Below, one piece after another: positions 11,613 to 22,989 of a stretch of DNA of 64,000 nt. The stretch is taken from contig OZ007571.1 of the NCBI GenBank assembly GCA_963931925.1, positions 17,190,033 through 17,254,032 of the forward strand, given 5' to 3'. The stretch is from Onchidella celtica (Eukaryota > Mollusca > Gastropoda > Systellommatophora > Onchidiidae). The position numbers and the translations under genes are program-made. The stretch's first letter is position 1, and every line of letters starts with the position of its first letter. Below the pieces are notes generated by a model. That model had not been told where the DNA came from. It saw only the letters and a program-made list of their open reading frames with translations, and made no database searches.

Positions 11613-12413
11613 TGTCACAAATCCCAGACTGGGAGATGTAATAGTTTATGACAGGACGACAATCACGAACAAACAAGTTTAACACTTAACAGAACAATCC
11701 ATCAGACTCACACATTTATTAAACATAATTATACAGATAATAGCGCAATTACATACATTATATTATCGAAATCAACTGCCGTACGACGGCCTTATTCTCA
11801 CACACACTCTCCCTCGGATCCACAATCCGGTAGTTACTCCTAAAGGCACTTCGGCCTCAGCCTCTCCCCTCAGGGTCTTAATAGCACATTAATAATTTAC
11901 TGGCACCGCAGTCTCTCAATATCACCTTCCTATTGTCATACAACTTATCAGTTCACTTGCCCATCATCATGGCAATAATACATTATCTCATTCACTCTCA
12001 TATCTACGTCCCTGTCCGTGGCCTGACTGCCACGACTTTATGTGCTTCTCCTGTCCTGCACTGACAGCCTCACTTCTGGCCTATGGGTGGCCTCCGGCCC
12101 TATGCTGGCCTATCCCCTGTGCTCATCGAGGTGGCTCTGCGGCCCGTCCTCGACACCAGTCATTACTGGAAAGACTCTCTCACTAGTCTTCTCGACTGCT
12201 CCCTTTATGTCCGCCCGATGGGCTCTTATTCACAGGTCCGCTCCGTAGGACCTTCTAACTTGCAGTGATAGTAATACCGCGCTTTCGCCTCATTCAGCCC
12301 CCCCCCCCACTACTCACAACAGCACGCTTAACTTCCTTGTCTCCTGTGAGCCCTTCTTACTCTACACCCGCTCTGTAGCAATCCCCTTAATTGCACTCAC
12401 TCCACTCGTGACA
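11613..12413 (-). repeat. 5' LTR (relative to the element)
   Basis: An 801-bp LTR, near identical to 5396-6197. It ends at GTGACA, followed by GTCTC, which matches the five bases before the other LTR. It should carry the element's promoter, but I cannot point to a certain TATA box. Confidence 0.93.
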
Positions 12414-12629
12414 GTCTCTCCCCATCACTTTCTCTCTCTCTTCCCTTTCATTCAGCCCTTTCCTCCTGCCCGAGTTTGATCAGTCTCCAATGGGGATGTC
12501 AGCTACCAGCTCCACCCAATGTTTGGTCAGGTTGTCCATGCTTGCTTGACTACTAATTAAATGAATGAGTTATAGCATTTCGTGGCCAGGGATCGTTATC
12601 CTCAGATCCATTCGAATCGTGATTCAGCT

Positions 12630-12845
<216 letters not shown>

Positions 12846-13223
12846 CCAACATGTGTGAGCACTGCATGAGAGAGAAACTAAGGATTTTGATGTCTTAATT
12901 ATTGTATTATATCCATTTCAACTCATACAAATATTCAGCCGAACAAATATACAACAATTCCTGAAGATGCACAATTACATAAGGTAAAATGTGAACATAA
13001 ACAGCGGCAGAGATAAATACGAATTCACAGTATCGCTGTTTAAAATTACATTGTTAATGGACCATGTTTTCAGTCGTAAGAACTTAATAAAGTAAACTAA
13101 CAAAATATTTTATTTTTTTTTAAAACACAAAACACAGAACATCTGTTGGATTGCATCAAAGATTGAAGCAAAGTCACGGAGGTCTTGCTACATGCAACGT
13201 TCTCTTTTTGTCCACGATAAGTG
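12846..13223. other. No gene seen
   Basis: AT-rich unique sequence between a microsatellite and a hairpin; no supported coding content. Confidence 0.4.
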
Positions 13224-13323
13224 GTTTGTCCACAGCATCCGCTCCTCACTGCTGTAGAGGCAAAGAGAGTTTTTCATACGTCATTTTTCCGTACAAATAG
13301 CGGAGCGGATGCTGTGGACAAAA
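13224..13323. repeat. Short hairpin with 22-bp arms
   Basis: GTTTGTCCACAGCATCCGCT and the next two bases (13224-13245) recur as a reverse complement at 13302-13323, leaving a loop of about 56 bases. The arms are perfect or nearly so. It could be the end of a foldback element or a short structured transcript; I cannot decide. Confidence 0.7.
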
Positions 13324-13742
13324 CCCGCTAAAGTTGCAAATTCCGAATCATTTTTCCGGCATGTCACCCAAATCCTAATACTAGAGAAATGGACAAAATA
13401 TTTGCCTTGAATTTTCTCACTGCTACTGCCAGTCTGAGAACCATTTGAGGTATTGGTAGCGTCCAGTGTCAAATGATGTCTGGACGCAATCAATTACACC
13501 TTTCTTTTCTAGTCATCGGACAGAAGAATGAGAGGAAGGAATCGATTTTTCCGTGAATGACACCCTGAAAGTCAAGGTGACCACAATTACATTGTATAGC
13601 AATTTCCTGTCACGTAGACCAGCTTGTCTGTCTAAACATATGTTTTAAATTACCAGTTGTTGTTTTTTTCTCTCCTGGTTCATTTGATTAGGTCCGAGTA
13701 TCTGTTGTTAGACAAGATTTGATTATAATAATCTATATCATG
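13324..13742. other. No gene seen
   Basis: Unique-looking sequence; a minus-strand frame of 70 codons overlaps the hairpin and resembles nothing known. Confidence 0.4.
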
Positions 13743-14057
<315 letters not shown>

Positions 14058-15064
14058 CTTGCATGTTGTTCACACGAATAACATCAAAGTTTCTACGGGT
14101 CAATTTAAGCAAAATAAATTTGAAATTATTTTTACACTCACTATCTGAGAAGATTGATGTACACTTTCACTAATCATATAACTCATAAAAATGCCATAAA
14201 TCTTCATTACAATAATGATTAACTTTCCAAATAACTAAGTTCTGTGAGACATCCTTCATTGTTACTGTTAAGAGACACTGGCCATTTCAGCATTTGTACA
14301 TTTACATAATTTACGTATTGCCAAATAGTTGGCGTGTCACGTCAAAATCATGCATTTTGGAACAAAGATTCCGATTCTGTAGGGGTATAACAGTCCTTTC
14401 AACTGGGAATGTGTTTCATCTATCAGTCTATTGTAACGTTCCACTATGTCAAAATATGGCAAAAAGGAAGAGTTGTATGTGGCAAAGCTTTGCGTAAGAA
14501 ATAATACCTAGACGATACAATAAAACACAAAGAAAGACGTTCCACTGTAGTACGTTATGTTAATATTATACCAGTTTTGAAAGAAAAAAAAAATTCTATT
14601 TATGCAGTATTTTATAAAAGGTTTGAAACAAAGTGGAAATGTGGCAAGAGAAGATTTATGTTGCTAAGTGGTAAGAAATAATACAGTGGGTCTTTTTTTT
14701 TTTTACCTAACGCCTGTTAATGTCTTTCCTCTTTCTTTGTATGGTTTTTGTATTACTTCTTAGTCGAGGTTTTGCAACACATGGCCTCTTCTTTTTTTCC
14801 CATTATCATGTATGGCTCTGATAATATCAGATCCCATTGATACGTAACATATTGTCTACCAGTGACCATTTTCGTAGTCCCAAAACCAAGAGGAGACCTG
14901 GACATCCACGACATTCTCCTACGTATTGGAAAATACCACCTGTCTACCTTGAACGGTGACTAGCCATGAACTCTCCGACCTCCAAAATTACTTACGTAAT
15001 GCAACGTTTCAGACGCAGAACAAATAATCATGACTTTAACAGCGAGGATAATTGCTTGAAGTCT
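14058..15064. other. No gene seen
   Basis: AT-rich sequence with T runs near 14693-14704. Short open frames only, with no recognisable protein family. Confidence 0.4.
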
Positions 15065-15200
15065 TTGTTCGGAACACGAGTCAACGACAACAATAACAGT
15101 GAAAAGATACCGTCAAATGGAATGAAACGCAGATCCTTCCGTTATACATTGTTAGCTGCATTTATTTGTAATGAAAATTATGGCTGGAAATGGCCTTTGT
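15065..15200 (+). repeat. Dispersed repeat, forward copy
   Basis: This stretch is the inverted counterpart of about 16895-17042. Shared cores are GTTAGCTGCATTTATTTGTA and GGCTGGAAATGGCC, with lower similarity across the remaining 100 bases. The family is unknown. Confidence 0.6.
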
Positions 15201-15245
15201 GGGGCTGCACATTTCACTTACCTATTTTAATGTGATTTTCTGTGA

Positions 15246-16010
15246 GTGTATGTGAAGGTGTCGGAGAAATTCACCTATCTTGGCAGTACACTGTCTTCCG
15301 CGGCTCGTGTTGATACTGAAATTCTCTCAAGAATCAGCAGAGCCAGCTCTGCATTTGGCAGGCTTCGAAGGAGAGTGTGGGATGTTGCCGGCATTCGCAC
15401 AGACACTAAGCTGAAAGTGTACAATGCTGTGGTCCTTCCCACCCTACTCTATGGGGCTGAAACCTGGACAGTGTACCAATCGCATGCCAGAAAGCTAAAT
15501 CACTTTCATCTGGCCTGCCTTAGAAAGATCCTAAGGATCAAATGGCATGATAAAATTCCAGACACTGAGGTCCTCAATCGTGCCAAGGAATTGAGCATCT
15601 TCTGCCACCTGAAAAAAATTCAGCTACGTTGGGCAGGACATGTTGTCAGAATGCCCGACTCCAGACTCCCTAAGCAAATCTTCTTCTCTGAGCTCTCCAA
15701 TGGAACGAGGAATGTTGGGGCCCCAAAGAGACGTTACAAAGACACTCTCAAGCAATCACTGAAGGCCTTTGCCATTGATGTGAGTGAGTGGGAAAAGCTC
15801 TCGCTTGATCGTGCAAATTGGAGGGCGGCCCTTACCAGAGGCAGCAAAGCATGGGAAGCTGACAGAGTCCAGCAGGCTATCAAAAAAAGAGAACGGCGCA
15901 AGAAAAGGCCCAGTGGTACTGAACCAACGGAGCACTCTTGTCATTTGTGCGGAAGGGTCTGCAGGGCAAAAATAGGACTTATCAGTCACATGAGAAGCCA
16001 TAAGTCATGA
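15246..16010 (+). pseudogene. LINE RT C-terminal part with C2H2 finger
   Basis: An open frame of about 250 codons that begins inside the RT-connection region (KVSEKFTYLG) and has no catalytic RT box, so it cannot act alone. It includes the RWAGHVVRMPDSRLPKQ motif common near the C-terminus of APE-type LINE proteins. It ends in a classic C-X2-C-X12-H-X3-H zinc finger (CHLCGRVC through HMRSH). This copy keeps the finger in frame, unlike the longer copy at 17657-18982. The first two codons are flanking DNA, not LINE. Confidence 0.85.
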
Positions 16011-16162
16011 AAGAACAGTCTTTCCATTCTGTCCTCTGTGTCCTTTAGTTCTTTTTATTGTCCATGTGTTGAAATTCTCAACAATTTCTGTTCTTTATTC
16101 CTCTGGTGTTGTTAAGGTCATCATCATACGTGATGGACGAACTATTATTATTATTATTATTA
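15252..16162 (+). mobile_element. LINE fragment, 5'-truncated copy
   Basis: From 15252 the sequence matches the C-terminal third and 3' end of the LINE at 17515-21615, in the opposite orientation and at high identity. It ends in an ATT-repeat tail (about 16143-16162) like those that finish many LINEs. The truncated 5' end and intact 3' end are typical of target-primed reverse transcription that stopped early. A short TATGTGA at both edges could be the target duplication but is too short to be sure. Confidence 0.85.
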
Positions 16163-16894
16163 TGTGAATACAAATGAAACATGTGCTGTTGAAACTGCAG
16201 TTCAAACTGCCTTCAAAGATATTGTAAAAAAAATTCCTCTTTATCAGTTTTGGGACCTTAAGTGTTGAGAAATCAATAGGATAAATAATCCTCAATGACA
16301 CTGTCCGCATTTCAGATCAGTCTTTGTAAGCTTAAATGAAGTACTTCTTATAGACTACATGATTAGGACAATGTGGTATGAAGCTGGCCAAATCGGGCTT
16401 TAGCTGGCCGACCAAATTCCTGAGAGAAAAAGTTCTATGGAAATTGAGATTTGCTTATGAAATGAAAGATTAGCCATTTATCTGCATTTTCAGTCAAGAT
16501 TTTGCTTGAAATCGTCCTAGACATAATTTATTTTCATTTTTAAAGAGGTATAAAAATTTCACTGTAAGCACGATTTCCAAAGATCCACTCACAATTATCA
16601 GGCTATTTGTGGAGTTACGATATTTCCCCTAAATGTTAATATGGCTTTAGTTTACAAGAAAACATATATTTTTTTTCCAAATCTAGATGTATGTTCCACT
16701 TACAATTTTTTAACACCGAATGTAACATTATTATATCGTATTTCCCACACCTGTCTCGCTATCTTGACCCAAATCTTTACACTGCATAAAACACAGCAGT
16801 GCGGGTAATCGTTTCCAATGGCTTTTTTCCTATTCTTCAGGACAATCACACAATTCGCTGCTATTTGGCCGCGTCACGGTGGTTGGTCAAACAT
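16163..16894. other. No gene seen
   Basis: AT-rich spacer between the two LINE copies with no recognisable coding content. Confidence 0.4.
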
Positions 16895-17042
16895 TGTTAG
16901 GCCATTTCCAGCCATATCTTTCATTACAAATAAATGCAGCTAACAGTGTACCGGGATCAGTGACAGATCTGTGTTCCATTCCTTTTCAAAGTATCTTTTT
17001 ACTGTTGTTTTTCTCGTTGTTGGCGCATGTTTTGAACAAACA
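16895..17042 (-). repeat. Dispersed repeat, inverted copy
   Basis: Inverted relative to 15065-15200. Both copies contain GGCCATTTCCAGCC-type sequence and the TACAAATAAATGCAGCTAAC core on the complementary strand. It is followed by a T run at 17047-17062. Confidence 0.6.
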
Positions 17043-17502
17043 GTTGTTTTTTTTTTTTTTTTAGAATGTCAGAATTCTGTATAGGTACAAATGGATGGCT
17101 ATATTAATTATTGATCCCTTTTTGTGGGGTTTTTTGGGGGGTGGGGGGGGGGGGATGTCAGCTTTTGTTTATCATAGCTTTGTTGTACTTTTTTGTGACC
17201 TATCGTACACTACGTCAGCATTTCATGCCAACAAGACAGAGAAAGCCATATTCTGTTGAACGTTTAGACTAGACTCTGTGTAGTTTCACTACGTTAACTG
17301 TTTTACCCGATCTTAATTCTTTGTTTGTCCCAACTCCACTTTTTACACCAGTGAGAAATTCGGCGTTAAACGTTTGCGGCATTATAAGGAGTTAGAATAA
17401 ATTGGATCTGTGAAACACCGTAGATAATTGCCACAATGCATTTTAAACAAGTGTCCCAGTGCGCATGTGTCATACCTCTTCTACATACCAAAAGATCTCC
17501 AA
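17043..17502. other. No gene seen; T and G homopolymers
   Basis: Holds a T run (17047-17062) and a G-rich run (about 17130-17154). No open frame that can be supported. Confidence 0.4.
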
Positions 17503-17656
17503 GTTAGATAGATAATAGTTCGTCCATCAGGTATGATGATGACCTTAACAACACCAGAGGAATAAAGAACAGAAATTGTTGAGAATTTCAACACATGGAC
17601 AATAAAGAGAACTAAAGGACACAGAGGACAGAATGGAAAGACTGTTCTTTCATGAC

Positions 17657-18982
17657 TTATGGCTTCTCATGTGACTGATAAGTTTTTGCCCTGCAGACCC
17701 TTCCGCATAAATGACAAGAGTGCTCCGTTGGTTCAGTACCACTGGGCCTTTTCTTGCGCCGTTCTCTTTTTTTGATAGCCTGCTGGACTCTGTCAGCTTC
17801 CCATGCTTTGCTGCCTCTGGTAAGGGCCGCCCTCCAATTTGCACGATCAAGCGAGAGCTTTTCCCACTCACTCACATCAATGGCAAAGGCCTTCAGTGAT
17901 TGCTTGAGAGTGTCTTTGTAACGTCTCTTTGGGGCCCCAACATTCCTCGTTCCATTGGAGAGCTCAGAGAAGAAGATTTGCTTAGGGAGTCTGGAGTCGG
18001 GCATTCTGACAACATGTCCTGCCCAACGTAGCTGAATTTTTTTCAGGTGGCAGAAGATGCTCAATTCCTTGGCACGATTGAGGACCTCAGTGTCTGGAAT
18101 TTTATCCTGCCATTTGATCCTTAGGATCTTTCTAAGGCAGGCCAGATGGAAGTGATTTAGCTTTCTGGCATGCGATTGGTACACTGTCCAGGTTTCAGCC
18201 CCATAGAGTAGGGTGGGAAGGACCACAGCATTGTACACTTTCAGCTTAGTGTCTGTGCGAATGCCGGCAACATCCCACACTCTCTTTCGAAGCCTGCCAA
18301 ATGCAGAGCTGGCTTTGCTGATTCTTGAGAGAATTTCAGTATCAACACGAGCCGCGGAAGACAGTGTACTGCCAAGATAGGTGAATTTCTCCGACACCTT
18401 CAGAAGACTGTCATGGACTTTGATATTTGGGGTCACAGGATACTTGTCGTCTGGAGTAGGCTGATGGAGCACTTCCGTCTTCTTTGTGCTTATTGTGAGG
18501 CCAAAGTTGTCACAGGCACTAGAGAACTTATCAACACAGTTTTGCATGCTATCCTCATCGTGTGCCAGAAGTGCACAATCATCAGCAAATAGTAGGTCAC
18601 AGACTTGAGTACTTTTGGTTTTGGTTTTTGCCTGAAGTCTCCTGAGGTTGAATAGACTGCCATCAGTTCGGTACTTGATGCTTACCCCTTGAGGAGGAGA
18701 GCTAAAGGCTTCTTGTAGCATTGCATAGAACATGATGCTGAACAGAGTTGGGGGTAAGACACAACCCTGTTTTACCCCATTTGTGACAGCAAAGGGCTCT
18801 GAAACACTGCCGTTGCTTTTGACTGCAGCTTGCATGCCATCATGAAACTGGCGCACTATTGTGATGAATTCGGGTGGACACCCAAACTTCGCCAAGATTT
18901 TCCAGAGGCCTTCACGACACACTGTGTCAAATGCTTTTGTGAGGTCAACAAATGTGATATACAGCGCTTTATTTTGTTCCAT
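17657..18982 (-). pseudogene. LINE RT, catalytic and C-terminal half
   Basis: A frame of 441 codons. It carries the RT motifs FVDLTKAFDTV (residues 11-21), GVKQGCVL (about 69) and LLFADDCALL (about 130), then the RWAGHVVRMPD motif and the start of a C2H2 finger. Compared with the copy at 15252-16162, five bases are missing near 17682, so the finger runs out of frame right after CHLCGRVCRAK. The frame overlaps the upstream LINE frame (18856-20871) by 127 bases because of a one-base loss near 18990. Confidence 0.9.
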
Positions 18983-20871
18983 GCATTTTTCTGAATCTGT
19001 CTGGCAGCAAAAATCATATCCGCCGTTCCCCTCTCTTTACGAAAGCCACATTGGCTCTCGGGAAGCAAGTCATTTGACGAGAGGTGATCAAGAAGGCGAT
19101 TCAGAAGCATTCTTGCCAATATTTTGCCATCAATTGAAAGTAGAGAGATTCCCCGATGGTTGTCACAGACTTGGCTGTCCCCTTTGTTTTTGTACAGATG
19201 GATGATTGAAGCATCTTTGAAGTCCTGTGGCAGCTTCCCTGCTTTCAACATATGATTGAACAACTCGGTCAACCTTTCAATAAGCTTTTCTCCACCGAAG
19301 GCATACACCTCAGCAGGAATTGAATCCACGCCTGGTGATTTGTTAAAGGACATCTGATTTGTGGCAGTTCGGGTCTCATTTGCTGTGAATGGCTTGGCAA
19401 GAGCTGCATTAATAGGAGTCTGAGGGAGGCGGTCAATGGACTCAGTATTTATATTTGATGGCCGATTTAGCACACCTCCGAAATGTTCTGCCCAACGCTG
19501 AATTATGGCATTCAATTCAACAATGCGTGTTGAACCATCTGACGCAAGAAGTGGCGTAGTGCCAGAGCGGGATGGTCCAAACACAGCTCGGAGGCTCTCA
19601 AAGAACTTTCTAGTGTTGTTTGTGTCGGCATATTTCTGAGTTTCTCTTACTCGCTCTTCAAGCCAGTCATTTTTCATTTTCCTCAGCTTCTTCTGGAGTA
19701 CACCCTTACATGCACGCAGTGCATCAGCTTTTGCTGTGGAAGAGGGGTCACTGCAGTGAGCTTGGATGAGACTATTTTTTTCTTTGATGAGCACTTTGAT
19801 TTCATTATCATTATCATTGAACCAGTCCTGGTGCTTGCGGACAGGAAAACCAACTGTGCTGCTGGCGCAAGAGTGTACAGTCGTATTTAGGTCAGTCCAG
19901 CTCTGTTCAATGTTCCCAGGGTCAAAAGTCACGCAATCCAATTTTGAGGAGAGTTCTGATGAGAGCTCGCTCTGTTTCTCAGCTGAGCAGAGTTTTGAAA
20001 CATTTGGGCGTTTAGGTGGCGCTTTCCCTTGAGGGCGTCTATTGCGCCTCAATGTTAGTCTGAGCTTGCAAACAATGAGTCTGTGGTCACTTCCACACTC
20101 GGCACCACACATCGCCTTTGTTACAAGGACATCCTTTCTGTCAGTCTTCCTCACAATGACATAGTCTATGAGATGCCAATGCTTTGAGCGGGGATGCATC
20201 CATGACGTTCTGTTTCTCACGGGGAGACTAAAATTTGTGTTGGTAATGAACAGGCCAAATTCAGCGCACAAAGTAAGTAAGCGCAACCCATTGTTATTGG
20301 ATGAACCAACTCCATGAGGGCCCAAAACATTTGGCCACGCTGAGATTTCGGAGCCAACCCTAGCATTGAAGTCCCCCAAGAGAATCAGCTTATCAGCTGC
20401 CGGGACAGAGCATATGACAGATTCTAGATCAGAATAGAACTTGTCTTTGGCTTCATCTGGGTTTGTCATGGTGGGCGCATATGCGCTAATGAGGGTGGCT
20501 GACTGGCTTTTCCCAACTGGGATCCTGAGTGTCATTAGCCTGTCATTTATTTCAATTGGCATGGACTGCAAGTTTCTGACAAGGTCATTTTTAATTGCAA
20601 ACCCAACACCATGCTGTCTCGGTTCGACTGCACCCTTGCCTTTCCAGAAGAAGGTGTATCCACCACTGAGCTCTTTGAGTTGGCCACTATCAGGGAGTCT
20701 GGTCTCACTGAGTGCCACTATGTCCAGGTTGTACCTGCTGAGCTCAATGGCAATAAGTGCAGTGCGTCTTTCCGGGTTGTTTGAGTTGTCCTGTAGTGTG
20801 CGTATATTCCAGGCTCCTAGCCTGAGTAAGCTGAATTTCTTTTTGTTTCGACCGCAAAAAGGGATCCCCAC
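18856..20871 (-). pseudogene. LINE endonuclease and N-terminal RT half
   Basis: A frame of 671 codons starting MGIPFCGRN. APE endonuclease motifs are all present: GAWNIRTL (about residue 18), LSETRLPD (about 54), LLGDFNARV (about 163) and GSDHRLIVC (about 262). RT begins near 520 (ASIIHLYKNKGD) and reaches the CGFRKERGTADM motif. After RQIQKNAWNK the frame diverges: the other frame reads MEQNKALYITF at the same place, so one base has been lost in the A-run near 18990. The endonuclease active-site residues look intact. Confidence 0.9.
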
Positions 20872-20888
20872 TGGTCGCGGTATACCAG

Positions 20889-21488
20889 TCAGGGTGATGT
20901 GAAGTGGGCTTTCTTTAGGGCACTTTTTCTAGCCCCTTCCTCAGTTGAGGTGAGCAGTGCTATCCTTAAATAAGGCTGCTCAGCTACTGTGGGTGCTGTC
21001 TCCCCACGCCTCCACTTCAATCGACGATGAAGCGACCATAGCCCACAGCCACCAACGTGTAGGTCTGTGCTAACAGCTTCCAGTCTATCCAAACCTGCTG
21101 CCACCGCACTCGCCCATCGCCGTTGGAATTTTGAGAGGAAAGAAGACGAGACAAAGATGAAAGAAGACGAGGTGAGTGTTAAGACTGGCGCAAAGAATTT
21201 GTTTTTAGTGAGAAAGAGCTGCGCAAACATCAGACTCACTCTCTCGCTTGGACACAACTTATCCAAGTGGCAAGACAGGGTCAAGACGACTGGAAATGTA
21301 TCCAGGTGCAGGAGGATGCCAGAGGGACAGTCATGTTGCCTGACCGGCTGCCTGTAGGCTACTCCACAGCCTCGCAGTCCCAACTGACTAGGGTGAAAGA
21401 CCCAAACCAAAGAACACCAATACTGGTGGATGCTCTGTGTCACGATATCCAGGCCAGAGTGACGGTATATTGCCATCTGCCCTATCAA
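20889..21488 (-). CDS. Possible ORF1 or 5' UTR frame of the LINE
   Basis: An open frame of 199 codons just upstream of the endonuclease frame, ending 17 bases before it. The product has no zinc knuckle, RRM or coiled coil that I recognise. It could be an ORF1 or a chance frame in a 5' UTR; I lean to the latter. Confidence 0.25.
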   Translation of the reverse strand: MIGQMAIYRHSGLDIVTQSIHQYWCSLVWVFHPSQLGLRGCGVAYRQPVRQHDCPSGILLHLDTFPVVLTLSCHLDKLCPSERVSLMFAQLFLTKNKFFAPVLTLTSSSFIFVSSSFLSKFQRRWASAVAAGLDRLEAVSTDLHVGGCGLWSLHRRLKWRRGETAPTVAEQPYLRIALLTSTEEGARKSALKKAHFTSP

Positions 21489-21627
21489 TCAACCACTGGC
21501 CTGCTGCCGCCAGCTTCGAAGCTGCGTCCGGGAAGTTTGCTCAATTCTTCGTCTGTGATTTAGGCAAACAAGCCTATGACCACACCGCTACCGGGGGCCA
21601 ATGTGAAGGACTCACGTTAGATAGATA

Positions 21628-22800
21628 GAACAAACAAAATCTAAGGTCGCGTTTAGTTGCAGATTCTCATGGCACAGTTCTTCAAAAGAGATAGGCATTG
21701 CAATCTGCAAACTTGCTTTGATAAGTTGTTTGGGTCAAATAGATGCAAAAATAGACTTCTTTCAAACTCTGAAGGAAAAGACACGAATAGCCAGCAAACA
21801 ATGGATATGTTATCGCTTGAGCAAAACGTATCTGGGTATTGTAGATATTCTGCGGCAAATCTCTGCTCAATTCGCTGGGCGTCATGAAGGAAGCGCTGGA
21901 TTTACGGAATTTAATGCCACTGAATAATGTAAGAACTAATAAATGAAAGCGGAAAAAGTGAGGATTTGGAAAACGTCAATCAGGCAAGAAGACAAACAGC
22001 AGACAGACAGATAGACCGGATGTTAGAAGAAGAAGAAGCCTTAGTAAGCGCTAAATTAAAATCGTATTTCCAGACCAGCGCCGCCCTTCGCTGTATAAAG
22101 AAAGAATAGTCCAGCCCACTAACGAAATTTAGAATTTAACATGTTTTTGGTTGTTGTTTTTTTTTCTTCATATTTTTTTACCTCAAGAATGTTGGTGGAG
22201 CCTCCTTCTGTCCTGTCTTTCCGTTCTATTCTGTTTATCTTCTTGCTTTTTCTTGGCACAATGTGACCGTTACCGTATCGACGTGCTTTCTCCAAACTCG
22301 AGAAATGCCAAACTCCTATGAATTTTGCCCCTCTTTTTTGATGGCATCTATATCTATCTTCTATACTATATATATTTGTGGACTTGAGATTTTTCGTTGC
22401 AAAAGGCTTCTGAACCACTCAACACTCAGACTTCAAATTTTATATGGTGCATCAGAATGGATGTAAAGGTGCACAGTTTTTAATAGAAGTCTCAAATCGG
22501 TGTAGTTTTTTTTATTGGCAATTTATTGTTTCGCCATCATTTAGATCTATTTCGAGTCATGGTTCGCCATTTTAAGGTTTCATTATCACTTCCTGCGATG
22601 TGTTCACTATCAAACACACTAACCCGTGCGCAAATCATGCTGTTGTACGGGATGCGACGGGTGTCAACTCACAAAGGCAGAGCAGTGAGACTTATTTAAA
22701 AACAAACAAACAAAAATAAAATAAACAAATAGGAACAGGCCAGATGAAGCAGGTCCATAATAACCACCCAGAACTGAAACCAATATTCAAACCGATTTAT
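21628..22800. other. No gene seen
   Basis: Past the LINE target duplication the sequence is unique-looking. It has a GAAGAAGAAGAAG run near 22026 and T runs near 22160 and 22510. No open frame is supported by a family match or splice context. Confidence 0.4.
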
Positions 22801-22828
22801 CCCGGGCAGGGCCGGGGAGGTCAGCTAG
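22801..22828 (+). mobile_element. Helitron-like 3' terminus
   Basis: The sequence CCCGGGCAGGGCCGGGG followed by GGTCAGCTAG and then T has a GC-rich hairpin (CCCGG with CCGGG) shortly before CTAG/T. Helitrons end with a hairpin and CTRR and insert before T. I could not find the matching 5' end, so only the terminus is called. Confidence 0.3.
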
Positions 22829-22989
22829 TCTATGATAAAACTGTACTTTCACGATCAGATTTGTGTGAGTTTTGTTGTTGTACTTGTCTTTTTTGTTTTG
22901 TTTTGTTTTGTTTTTTTGTTTTTCCAGGTATTTGATAAATCATATAGTGAAGTTCTGAATCCCAAAAACTAGAAGATTTCAAAGTAGGG

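Larger units (their letters stand above)
5396..12413 (-). mobile_element. Gmr1-like Ty3/gypsy LTR retrotransposon
   Basis: The element lies on the minus strand. Two direct LTRs (5396-6197, 802 bp; 11613-12413, 801 bp) both begin TGTCAC and end GTGACA, and the element is flanked by a 5-bp duplication GTCTC (5391-5395, 12414-12418). One long open frame between them gives, in order, a Gag with zinc knuckles, an aspartic protease, integrase, reverse transcriptase and RNase H. Integrase ahead of RT is the copia order, but the RT is of the Ty3/gypsy kind; this combination is known from the Gmr1 group. A tRNA-Pro-like primer site and a purine tract are in the expected places. The LTRs differ by about one base plus one homopolymer length change, so insertion was very recent. 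The copy looks near-whole but probably carries about one break. Confidence 0.9.
17515..21615 (-). mobile_element. APE-type LINE, near full length
   Basis: A 4.1-kb non-LTR retrotransposon on the minus strand. It is flanked by a 12-bp target duplication GTTAGATAGATA (17503-17514 and 21616-21627). It encodes an apurinic endonuclease, a reverse transcriptase and a C-terminal C2H2 finger, like the proteins often annotated as craniofacial development protein 2-like in invertebrate genomes. The clade is uncertain: RTE-like or I/Nimb-like are the options I consider. Two frame breaks are visible (near 18990 and 17682), so this copy is probably dead, but identity to 15252-16162 suggests recent activity. 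Confidence 0.9.

Noticed and set aside
20889-21488. LINE 5' frame as a firm ORF1
   Set aside because: No RNA-binding motif was seen, so it is listed only at low confidence.
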